5,350 bases of DNA from Saprospiraceae bacterium (lineage in GTDB: Bacteria; Bacteroidota; Bacteroidia; Chitinophagales; Saprospiraceae). Below, piece by piece: positions 1 to 5,350 of this stretch. A model generated the notes under the pieces. It did not search any database, had not been told where the DNA came from, and saw nothing but the letters and a program-made list of their open reading frames with translations. Every line of letters begins with the position of its first letter. Position 1 is the first letter of the stretch. The stretch lies in contig JAGQWV010000608.1 of the NCBI GenBank assembly GCA_020437045.1, positions 1 to 5,350 of the forward strand. The letters run 5' to 3'. A program made the translations under genes and the position numbers.

Positions 1-881
1 TCGCATTGAGATATACCAAAGGTAAGTTTATAGTGCATTTCGATGCCGATTGTTCATTTGATGTTGATGCTGTTGAAAAGTCTCTGATTCCGTTTTACTA
101 TGACCCACAAATTGCAGCGGTCGGCGGAAACCTTGAGGTGCGAAATCATAAGGAAAGCCTGGCAACTACTCTGCAAGCCATTGAATATCTTAAGGTGATT
201 CTTGTAGGTCGCATGGTCACTTCCTATTTAGGTATCTATCGAATTATTTCCGGAGCCTTTGGAACTTTTCGAGCCGATGTACTGAAACGATTGGGCGGAT
301 GGGATATCGGCCCCGGTTTGGATGGTGACATCACAGTTAAAATCCGGAAGCTTGGTTATAAGGTGTATTTCGAACCCAATGCCAATGGACTTACCAGTGT
401 GCCAAATAGTTTTAAGAAGTTAACAAAACAACGATTGCGCTGGGATAAATCAATCATCCGGTTCCGGCTCAGGAAACATTTTGACATTTTCTATCCTAAT
501 GCTAACTTCCGGTTGGTAAATATGTTTTCATCGTTAGAAAATATTGGATATAATGTTTTACTCAATATAAAATGGGTAGTCTATATCGTTGACATGTGGT
601 GGAATTATTCACATTTACTGATATTTATTATTCCTGCCAATATCTTTCTGTATACGGTCGCCAATTATATGCAATTCTGTGCAATCATGTTATTGGTCAG
701 AAATCCCAGGGAGAAACATCGACTACTTATTTATTTACCAGCTATGGTATTTTACACCGGCTACTATTTGAGAATTGTTCGCACTGTGGCTCATTATAAG
801 GAATTCTTCCTCAAGGAATCCTATGACGACCCCTGGAATCCACTAAAGTCATCCCTGAAAGCAAAAGCTTTCCGGCTTTGA
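1..881 (+). CDS. Processive family 2 glycosyltransferase, membrane-bound (C-terminal part, 5' truncated)
   Basis: This is the C-terminal ~292 residues of a GT-A-fold, GT2-type glycosyltransferase of the polysaccharide synthase kind (cellulose, hyaluronan and PNAG synthase relatives). These transfer sugars from nucleotide-sugars at the inner face of the cytoplasmic membrane. The frame is open to the left edge. The TTG at base 6 is best read as an internal Leu, because 'ALRYTKGKFIVHFDAD' matches the interior of the domain; the N-terminal nucleotide-binding part is missing. Counting that Leu as residue 1, I see the metal-binding DAD at 13-15, a degenerate form of the 'EDxDLT' catalytic-base motif at 105-110 (LDGDIT), and the QxxRW acceptor motif at 142-146 (QRLRW). 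About three hydrophobic segments follow near 175-196, 202-231 and 238-258, then a polar tail with 'DDPWNP'. The QxxRW motif and C-terminal membrane helices point to a processive enzyme, but the product sugar cannot be told. The next gene has its own probable promoter, so an operon with it is not supported. Confidence 0.9.
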   Translation, partial: ALRYTKGKFIVHFDADCSFDVDAVEKSLIPFYYDPQIAAVGGNLEVRNHKESLATTLQAIEYLKVILVGRMVTSYLGIYRIISGAFGTFRADVLKRLGGWDIGPGLDGDITVKIRKLGYKVYFEPNANGLTSVPNSFKKLTKQRLRWDKSIIRFRLRKHFDIFYPNANFRLVNMFSSLENIGYNVLLNIKWVVYIVDMWWNYSHLLIFIIPANIFLYTVANYMQFCAIMLLVRNPREKHRLLIYLPAMVFYTGYYLRIVRTVAHYKEFFLKESYDDPWNPLKSSLKAKAFRL

Positions 882-947
882 TCGGATAGGGTATGTTCAT
901 CTTTGATTTTTACCAATTTTCATTCCTTTTATTAGGTGCTTTTTAAA

Positions 948-965
948 ATCACCCGTTTGGGTGAT
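948..965. repeat. Perfect 7-bp inverted repeat (hairpin) between glycosyltransferase and the next gene
   Basis: ATCACCC (948-954), a four-base spacer GTTT, then GGGTGAT (959-965) form a perfect inverted repeat 66 bases after the glycosyltransferase stop. No T-run follows on the plus strand, so it is a poor classical terminator in that direction. On the minus strand it would be followed by TTTTAAAAA. It ends 14 bases before the proposed -33 element of the next gene. It could be a weak terminator, a transcript-end stabilising hairpin or a regulator site. The repeat is seen directly; the role is inferred. Confidence 0.45.
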
Positions 966-979
966 GGAGTAGCGTGTTC

Positions 980-1009
980 TTTGTCTCATTTTTGTAGTGT
1001 CTAATTTTC
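980..1009 (+). promoter_or_regulatory. Probable Bacteroidota-type promoter for the 404-residue secreted protein
   Basis: TTTG at 980-983 fits the Bacteroidota -33 element. After 18 bases comes TAATTTTC at 1002-1009, which matches the -7 consensus TAnnTTTG except for its last base. Transcription would start near 1015, leaving a leader of only about a dozen bases before the ATG at 1028. CATTTTTG at 987-994 is an alternative -7 box with one mismatch, but it lacks a well-spaced -33 partner. Confidence 0.4.
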
Positions 1010-1027
1010 ACCAAATTAACCTTTATC

Positions 1028-2242
1028 ATGAGACGCTACTTCTTGCTCACCCTATGCTTATGTCTATCGCTCTTTGTTTTTGCTCAGGACGAGGATTATT
1101 CTGATGAGTATTACGATCAGGATTATTCGGAAGATGAGTATATAGATGAGGCTTCGACAATATCAGAAGATTTAGTTAGAAAATCAGAATTTGCCATTCC
1201 ATCGGCACCTGCATTTTCCTTGTTAGGCGCTACCCCTGAACTCGTTTCAAGAGCTGGCTCTGTGCAGGATTTTAAGGTTGACTGGCGAATTAAGAATTAC
1301 AATTTAGCTCCGGATTTGGCACTGGAAGCACAACCATTTTGGGTGTTGTATTACGATCGGAAGGGTCTGGATGAATACAGAAAGGCAACACCATTTATGA
1401 AGACGCTCTCAACGTTGAGTGTTTCTTTCGGGACGGCTAAAAACGATGGAGTAAATCATTTTGCTTATGCGTTGAAAATGAGCTTATTTCGGCAAAAAGA
1501 TCCCTTATCGGACCCTGCATTACTTCGGGAGATGGCTGATGAATTGGCCCAACAGCAAGGCCCATTGAAAGAATATATTAAGGATCTGAAAGCACAAATG
1601 GATACCGTTTCTTCCCGCGAGGAAAGAATGATCATCAGGGAAGAGATATTTGATACGAGGGGTGAAATTGCGGCATTGCAAAGAGAGCAAAAAGCCGAGC
1701 TGATTCAGGTGCAAGCAAACTATATGGCAGAAAATTGGAATAGCAGTGGTCTCGATATTGCATTTGGAAAAGTATACACATATGCCAATGAATTTGATAC
1801 CCTCAATGTTCAGAATGCTGGTTATGCAATGTGGTTAAATGGTTCTTTAAAAGCTGGCCATCGAGGCCTGGTAGGAGGCATCGTGCGTCTGAAAAAGGTC
1901 GGCGTCAATCAAGACTTTATGACCGGTGTTAGCTACCGGTTTGGTGGGGCGCGCTTCAGTTTTTACGGCGAGATGGTTTATGAATCACTTAGAAATTTCT
2001 CCGATTCCGGATTTTCAGATGAAGAGCTCTTCGCGGCGAAATACAGTAGAGATCTGGACAACGGATGGTTTATGTTTAATGAACCTATCGAATCGATCTC
2101 ACGAATTACCATGAGTTATGGTGGTGATTTTCGCTTGAGCAATGGTATCTTGTTAAACTTTGCCCTCCGCACTAAACTTGATGAGCGAATTAAATTCAAA
2201 AGCCTTATTCCCGTAGCCAATGTGACTTGCTTAATGCGTTAA
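1028..2242 (+). CDS. Secreted, probable outer-membrane beta-barrel protein of unknown function (404 aa)
   Basis: I do not recognise a named family. The ATG start gives a clean Sec signal peptide: Arg-Arg near the N-terminus, a hydrophobic core at about 5-18, and a probable cut near 'FAQ' at 18-20. There is no lipobox at the cut site. Residues 21-41 are almost entirely Asp, Glu, Tyr and Ser in an imperfect duplication. Residues 60-110 ('PAFSLLGATPELVSR', then 'LALEAQPFWVLYY') resemble the start of Bacteroidota outer-membrane barrel proteins. Residues ~162-235 are highly charged and predicted helical, possibly coiled-coil, inserted between strand-like segments. Residues ~240-395 alternate polar and hydrophobic residues with Gly/aromatic turns, as in a barrel. 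The last residues (CLMR) lack the terminal aromatic usual for barrels, so the end may be atypical. No Shine-Dalgarno is visible. It appears to be a single-gene transcription unit with a terminator downstream. It probably sits in the outer membrane; ligand and role are unknown. Confidence 0.8.
   Translation: MRRYFLLTLCLCLSLFVFAQDEDYSDEYYDQDYSEDEYIDEASTISEDLVRKSEFAIPSAPAFSLLGATPELVSRAGSVQDFKVDWRIKNYNLAPDLALEAQPFWVLYYDRKGLDEYRKATPFMKTLSTLSVSFGTAKNDGVNHFAYALKMSLFRQKDPLSDPALLREMADELAQQQGPLKEYIKDLKAQMDTVSSREERMIIREEIFDTRGEIAALQREQKAELIQVQANYMAENWNSSGLDIAFGKVYTYANEFDTLNVQNAGYAMWLNGSLKAGHRGLVGGIVRLKKVGVNQDFMTGVSYRFGGARFSFYGEMVYESLRNFSDSGFSDEELFAAKYSRDLDNGWFMFNEPIESISRITMSYGGDFRLSNGILLNFALRTKLDERIKFKSLIPVANVTCLMR
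1093..1141 (+). repeat. Imperfect tandem duplication encoding the acidic Tyr-rich N-terminus
   Basis: GGATTATTC occurs at 1093-1101 and again at 1120-1128. GATGAGTAT occurs at 1103-1111 and again at 1133-1141. The offsets of 27 and 30 bases indicate a duplicated unit of about 9 codons with a one-codon insertion in the second copy. At protein level the two copies read roughly 'EDYSDEYYD' and 'QDYSEDEYID', directly after the signal peptide of the 404-residue protein. Confidence 0.6.
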
Positions 2243-2260
2243 TTTAGAATAATTAATATT

Positions 2261-2278
2261 TCAGGTACTTATTCCTGA
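2261..2278. repeat. Short inverted repeat just after the 404-residue gene
   Basis: TCAGG (2261-2265) and CCTGA (2274-2278) flank an 8-base loop, starting 19 bases after the stop codon at 2242. Short AATATT words at 2255-2260 and 2284-2289 lie outside. The stem is only 5 bp and there is no T-run, so it is a weak candidate for transcript-end structure. The hairpin at 2308-2336 is a better terminator. Confidence 0.2.
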
Positions 2279-2307
2279 TGAATAATATTTCACCAATTAT
2301 AACCCCT

Positions 2308-2336
2308 GCAATGTGCACCGTCAGTATTGCTTTTTT
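2308..2336 (+). terminator. Probable intrinsic terminator downstream of the 404-residue protein gene
   Basis: GCAATGT (2308-2314) can pair with GTATTGC (2324-2330), giving five Watson-Crick pairs plus two G-U pairs around a 9-base loop. Six Ts follow at once (2331-2336). This stem-plus-T-run layout lies 65 bases after the stop codon at 2242, in the 224-bp space between two convergent genes, where a terminator is expected. The stem is only modestly stable. I see no comparably good terminator for the minus-strand modC transcript in the rest of this spacer. Confidence 0.45.
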
Positions 2337-2466
2337 CAGAGGTTAAAAATGGGATGGATTTAATGAAAGAAACCGGAACCATCTATGACTGAAGGTTATG
2401 CCAACAATACTTTATAATTGAAAGTTCGACCTTTTTTGAATCTGTTACATATTGATTCAGGAGTAC

Positions 2467-3273
2467 TTAACTCAAGGTAATATCGTTGTCATTTTCTTTT
2501 TTGTTCCTGATTTTTTGGAAAGAACTGGAGGGCAGAGAGATTTGTAAAATTACCTGCCCGTCTTCTTCTTCAATTTTGGTAATTCGACCTTTGATTTCCT
2601 CATCGTGTTTTTGATCCACTTTTTTATCAGAAACGACGACTATGCCCTCATTAAGTTTCAAAACCCGATCGGCCATTCGATGGATATCTGAGAGATCATG
2701 GCTCACCATGATGGTTGTTAATTTAAATTCATAGTGAATTTTCTGAATAAAGGACTGTAACATGATCTTTGACCGTTGATCAAGTGCCGAAAGAGGTTCA
2801 TCCAATAACAATATATCCGGCTGATTAATGATTGATCTGGCCAGAGCAACTTTTTGTTTTTGACCACCAGACAAAGTTGCTGGTTTTAAATTTTGCAGAT
2901 CTCCCAGTTCAAATAATTCTACAATTTCGCGGATTAGTTTATTCTGACTTGGATCTCTCCGTGCAAATTCCAGATTTTCTTTTACCGTCATATTTGGAAA
3001 TAATGCCTGGTCCTGGAAAACAAAACCGACTTTTCTCTTTTGAGGTACCAGGTTTATTTTTTTATCTGCATCAAACCAGATGGTATTTCCGCTTACAATG
3101 GTGCCACTCTCCGGGGCCATTAATCCTGCCAGTATCCGAAGGATCGAAGTCTTGCCAGCTCCGGAATCACCGGAGAGGATGGTGAAAGAATTATCCGGAA
3201 ATTCAAAATTGGCATGAAGATGTATAAGTCCTCCTGCTCCCTGTAATTGTTTTCTAAAATTACAAACAATCAT
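2467..3273 (-). CDS. modC: Molybdate/tungstate-type ABC transporter ATP-binding protein ModC (short form)
   Basis: This is the ATPase that powers uptake of molybdate (or tungstate) through the ModB permease, on the cytoplasmic face of the inner membrane. With ATG at 3273 (268 aa) I see Walker A GDSGAGKT at 35-42, the Q-loop in 'VGFVFQDQ' (Gln 87), signature LSGGQ at 134-138, Walker B ILLLDEP at 154-160, D-loop SALD at 162-165 and the H-loop His 192 in 'VSHD'. All catalytic residues are intact. 'MIVCNFRKQL' and 'RKVGFVFQD..LFP' resemble ModC. Escherichia coli ModC has about 350 residues with a C-terminal molybdate-binding domain. Here only a short tail (~205-268, including 'GRITKIEEEDGQVILQISL') follows, at most one partial TOBE-like strand set. 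The ATG overlaps the modB stop as ATGA, which implies translational coupling. A GTG six bases upstream (3279) is an alternative start. Assignment to Mod rather than another oxyanion or sulfate system rests mainly on ModB. Confidence 0.87.
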   Translation of the reverse strand: MIVCNFRKQLQGAGGLIHLHANFEFPDNSFTILSGDSGAGKTSILRILAGLMAPESGTIVSGNTIWFDADKKINLVPQKRKVGFVFQDQALFPNMTVKENLEFARRDPSQNKLIREIVELFELGDLQNLKPATLSGGQKQKVALARSIINQPDILLLDEPLSALDQRSKIMLQSFIQKIHYEFKLTTIMVSHDLSDIHRMADRVLKLNEGIVVVSDKKVDQKHDEEIKGRITKIEEEDGQVILQISLPSSSFQKIRNKKENDNDITLS

Positions 3274-3938
3274 TTCCACATACGATTTAAATACCCACCA
3301 TTGACTAAATAAACTATTACCAGGATGAAAAATGTGACCAAAAATAAGATGATGGAATAGGTGTTGGCCATGGTATAATCCAATGTCTCAACTTCATCGT
3401 ATATCGCTATAGAAGCTACTTTTGTTTTACCTGGAATGCTGCCACCAATCATCAAAACTACCCCAAATTCGCCAATGGTATGGGCAAATGCCAGAACAAT
3501 TCCGGTGAGTAACGAAGGTTTGATATTTGGAAGTTGCACTTTAGTCAGAGTGATCCATTTGGATTTACCTAATACAAAGGAAGCTTCGGTAAGAGATGGG
3601 GGAAGATTAGAAAGTCCGGACTGAATAGGTTGAACCATAAAAGGAAAACTATAGAGGATGGAAGCCAGAACAAGACCTTCAAAAGTAAATACAAATTTAA
3701 TCCCAAAATTAGCTAACCATTCTCCCAGAAAATTTGCCGGACTAAAGGCGAGTAGCAGATAGAATCCAATCACCGTGGGTGGGAGTACCAATGGCATGGT
3801 AATCAATGCCTCCATTAAGGGTTTGATTTTGCTCTTAGTGTGCGATAACCAGTATGCCACAGGGATGGAAATGAAAAATAAGATCACTGTGGTGATAAAG
3901 GCGAGCTTAAAAGTTAATATGATGGGTTGCCAATCCAA
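3270..3938 (-). CDS. modB: Molybdate/tungstate-type ABC transporter permease ModB
   Basis: This is the inner-membrane channel subunit of the ModABC importer, 222 residues, close to the usual ~225-230. The start is TTG at 3938: an in-frame stop lies a few codons upstream and no ATG is available, while 'DWQPIILTFKLA' aligns with the usual N-terminus ('..EWQAVLLSLKV' in E. coli ModB). Family marks are 'MPLVLPPTVIGFYLLL' at 48-63, 'FAHTIGEFG' at 151-159 and 'SIPGKT' at 167-172. The EAA loop that docks onto the ATPase is at about 118-137 ('EASFVLGKSKW', ending 'LP'). About five membrane helices are visible (8-30, 44-65, 84-104, 140-166, 193-213). It is the first gene of a two-gene minus-strand operon, its stop overlapping modC by ATGA. 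No periplasmic binding protein gene (modA) is next to it: the upstream neighbour is a divergent, unrelated gene. Confidence 0.9.
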   Translation of the reverse strand: MDWQPIILTFKLAFITTVILFFISIPVAYWLSHTKSKIKPLMEALITMPLVLPPTVIGFYLLLAFSPANFLGEWLANFGIKFVFTFEGLVLASILYSFPFMVQPIQSGLSNLPPSLTEASFVLGKSKWITLTKVQLPNIKPSLLTGIVLAFAHTIGEFGVVLMIGGSIPGKTKVASIAIYDEVETLDYTMANTYSIILFLVTFFILVIVYLVNGGYLNRMWK

Positions 3939-3963
3939 ATTTCTTAGATACGAAGTTTACATT

Positions 3964-3971
3964 CAAAGGTA
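3964..3971 (-). promoter_or_regulatory. Probable -7 box for the modBC operon
   Basis: On the minus strand, TACCTTTG (3971 down to 3964) is a perfect match to the Bacteroidota -7 consensus TAnnTTTG. It lies 25 bases upstream of the TTG start of modB, giving a short leader of about 20 bases. No convincing TTG is present at the -33 position, so strength or use may depend on an activator. Confidence 0.45.
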
Positions 3972-3997
3972 GCAAGAATATGGGATCTGGGGAGGAC

Positions 3998-4022
3998 TCA
4001 CAAAATTGAACTAAATTTGTGA
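3998..4022. promoter_or_regulatory. Inverted repeat TCACAAA-N11-TTTGTGA in the divergent promoter region (candidate operator)
   Basis: TCACAAA at 3998-4004 and TTTGTGA at 4016-4022 are perfect inverted copies separated by 11 bases. The right arm overlaps the proposed plus-strand -7 box (4012-4019). The whole element lies 27-51 bases upstream of the proposed modB -7 box. This placement suits a dimeric regulator that represses the plus-strand gene and could influence modBC. The half-sites resemble CRP/FNR-family half-sites (TGTGA/TCACA) but in the reverse order, so I do not assign it to that family. Confidence 0.4.
4012..4019 (+). promoter_or_regulatory. Probable -7 box for the TolB-like gene
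   Basis: TAAATTTG is a perfect match to TAnnTTTG, 32 bases before the ATG at 4052. Transcription would start near 4026 with a leader of about 26 bases. No clear TTG lies at the -33 position; the region 3985-3996 is G-rich instead. The box is overlapped by the right arm of an inverted repeat. Confidence 0.45.
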
Positions 4023-4051
4023 TCTTGTAGAATTAAACAATCCTATCTGCC

Positions 4052-5350
4052 ATGAGAGTTCTTCTTCTTTTATCATTTATTATGACAAATCTTTTGAGTT
4101 TTGGCCAGTCAAGCATTGGCATTTTTAATCTATCCAAGGATGTAGGAGATCCTAAATTAAAAGGGCATTCCTCCTTTGACGATAGCAACCAGACCTATAC
4201 GCTGAGCGGTAGTGGCTATAATATCTGGTTTGAGCGTGACGAGTTCCATTATCTGTACAATCAGATAAACGGAGATTTTATACTGACTGCCAATTTTGGC
4301 TTTCCTGGGGATGGACATAATGGACATCGAAAGATCGGGTGGATGGTACGTGAGTCGGAGGATGCTATGGCTGCTCACATTAGTGCAACGCTGCATGGAG
4401 ATGGACTTACGGTCTTACAATGGCGGGAATTAAAAGGAGCTTTCATGCGCGATCCGGAAGATGAAATATTTTCTCCAAAATCTAATTATACCATCTTACA
4501 ATTAGAACGCAAAGGGAATACCTTCATCATGCGGGCTGCCCATCCGGGTGAACCATTGCAGTTAATTGGAAAACATAGAATGGAGGATATGCCGGAAAAG
4601 GTATTGGCAGGATTATTTATTTGTTCCCATGACCCAGAAGTGATGGAGAGCGGTGAAGCATGGAATGTCAGAATAGATCGGGAAGTACCCCTCGGATATG
4701 ATGCCTATCGGCAGGGACGATTGCCCAGTCGACTGGAAGTCATGGATGTCATGACCGGAAAACGAAAAGTCATCTATGAAAGTGATGCAGGCTTCGAAGC
4801 TCCTAACTGGACCCCGGATGGACAGTCTTTAATTATCAATCAGGATGGTGGTATTTATAAAATTCCAGTTTCCGGAGGTAGTCTAACGCGAATCAATACT
4901 GGTGAGGCAAATAATAACAACAATGATCATGGTATATCTCCGGATGGTCAATGGTTAGCCATCAGTAGTCATCGGAGTAGCCAAAATGGAGGTGGTTCTA
5001 CCGTCTATGTATTACCGCTGGAGGGAGGTACTCCAAAGCAAGTGACGAATCTAACTCCATCATATTGGCACGGATGGTCTCCTGATAGCAAATCGGTGCT
5101 CTATGTTGGTAAACGTGATGGTGATGATTACCATCTTTTCTCTGCAGATATTGCTACGGGAACAGAGAAGCAATTGACATTTTTTAAGAATTCACATGTG
5201 GATGGGCCGGAATATGATCCGGCAGGTAAGCATATATATTATAATGGAACCCAGTCTGGCACCATGCAAATCTGGAGAATGGATCCGAATGGTAAAAATA
5301 ATGAGCAACTGACGTTCGATGAATATAATGACTGGTTTCCTCATATTTCA
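4052..5350 (+). CDS. Secreted TolB-like (PD40) beta-propeller protein with N-terminal ConA-like region (3' truncated)
   Basis: The frame from ATG 4052 is open for 433 codons to the right edge with no stop. A signal peptide is clear: hydrophobic at 3-17 with a probable cut near 'SFGQ' (16-19), so the product is probably periplasmic, outer-membrane-associated or extracellular. Residues ~21-212 look like a concanavalin-A/DUF1349-like sandwich ('GSGYNIWF', 'DFILTANFGF', 'KIGWMVRES', 'LAGLFICSHDPE'). From ~226 onward there are PD40/TolB-type blades with 'SPDG'-like turns: 'PNWTPDGQSL' (251-260), 'DHGISPDGQW' (292-301), 'HGWSPDSKS' (340-348), 'GPEYDPAGKHIYYN' (385-398) and the start of another, 'WFPHIS', at the edge. 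An Asn run (287-291) precedes the second of these. This propeller resembles widespread Bacteroidota TolB-family proteins with 'SGTMQIWRM' and 'QLTFDEYN'. I see no Tol-Pal partner genes, so it is probably not the true TolB. Its role, perhaps binding protein or polysaccharide, is unknown. Confidence 0.87.
   Translation, partial: MRVLLLLSFIMTNLLSFGQSSIGIFNLSKDVGDPKLKGHSSFDDSNQTYTLSGSGYNIWFERDEFHYLYNQINGDFILTANFGFPGDGHNGHRKIGWMVRESEDAMAAHISATLHGDGLTVLQWRELKGAFMRDPEDEIFSPKSNYTILQLERKGNTFIMRAAHPGEPLQLIGKHRMEDMPEKVLAGLFICSHDPEVMESGEAWNVRIDREVPLGYDAYRQGRLPSRLEVMDVMTGKRKVIYESDAGFEAPNWTPDGQSLIINQDGGIYKIPVSGGSLTRINTGEANNNNNDHGISPDGQWLAISSHRSSQNGGGSTVYVLPLEGGTPKQVTNLTPSYWHGWSPDSKSVLYVGKRDGDDYHLFSADIATGTEKQLTFFKNSHVDGPEYDPAGKHIYYNGTQSGTMQIWRMDPNGKNNEQLTFDEYNDWFPHIS

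Noticed and set aside
6..8. TTG at base 6 as the start codon of the glycosyltransferase
   Set aside because: The frame is open to the window edge and the residues around it belong to the interior of the GT2 domain, so the true start is upstream of the window.
1520..1714. 64-codon minus-strand frame inside the 404-residue gene
   Set aside because: It is a shadow of the charged helical region on the coding strand and has no supporting start context.
2311..2346. Mini-ORF of 11 codons beginning Met-Cys-Thr-Val, like the N-terminus of NRDE/TANGO2-type proteins
   Set aside because: It stops after 11 codons, the following frames give no convincing continuation, and it overlaps the proposed terminator hairpin and T-run. 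A four-residue likeness is not enough to call a pseudogene.
2437..2459. TGAATC/GATTCA inverted repeat with 11-base loop near the end of modC
   Set aside because: A 6-bp stem with a long loop, and on the minus strand it is followed by A rather than T residues, so it does not look like the modC terminator.
2832..3185. 117-codon open frame on the plus strand
   Set aside because: It lies fully antisense to the conserved ATPase core of modC and its translation shows no domain-like pattern.
3436..3972. Two plus-strand open frames (3436-3624 and 3775-3972) across modB
   Set aside because: Both are antisense to a well-conserved permease with clear family motifs.
4157..4396. 79-codon open frame on the minus strand
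   Set aside because: It is antisense to the N-terminal region of the TolB-like gene, whose signal peptide and domain pattern make the plus strand the coding one.

Overview
The window looks like chromosomal DNA from a member of the Bacteroidota. Genes start without Shine-Dalgarno sequences and have A/T-rich leaders. Several starts are preceded by matches to the Bacteroidota -7 box (TAnnTTTG). Two secreted proteins have short signal peptides ending in 'FAQ' or 'FGQ', a pattern common in this phylum. The genus cannot be fixed from the sequence; the overall look would fit a free-living Saprospiria- or Cytophagia-like organism, but this is inference.

Layout. (1) Bases 1-881, plus strand: the C-terminal part of a membrane-bound processive family 2 glycosyltransferase, cut by the left edge. 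(2) Bases 882-1027: a spacer with a perfect 7-bp hairpin and a probable promoter. (3) Bases 1028-2242, plus: a secreted, probably outer-membrane protein of unknown function. It has a strongly acidic, Tyr-rich N-terminus built from an imperfect tandem repeat, and a charged helical insert. (4) Bases 2243-2466: a convergent spacer with a probable intrinsic terminator for the plus strand. (5) Bases 2467-3938, minus: a translationally coupled modB-modC pair (molybdate/tungstate-type ABC permease and ATPase) with no modA in the window. (6) Bases 3939-4051: a compact divergent promoter region with a perfect -7 box on each strand and an inverted repeat over the plus-strand box. (7) Bases 4052-5350, plus: a long open frame running off the right edge. 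It encodes a secreted protein with an N-terminal concanavalin-A-like region and a C-terminal TolB-type (PD40) beta-propeller.

The genes do not form one pathway. The glycosyltransferase and the 404-residue protein both concern the cell envelope but appear to be separate transcription units. modBC is a metal-oxyanion uptake module that needs a binding protein from elsewhere. The TolB-like protein is divergent from it. I see no phage, insertion sequence, CRISPR, RNA gene or defence system, and no convincing new multi-gene system. The most useful leads are the modA-less modBC pair, the divergent control region and the uncharacterised 404-residue protein.
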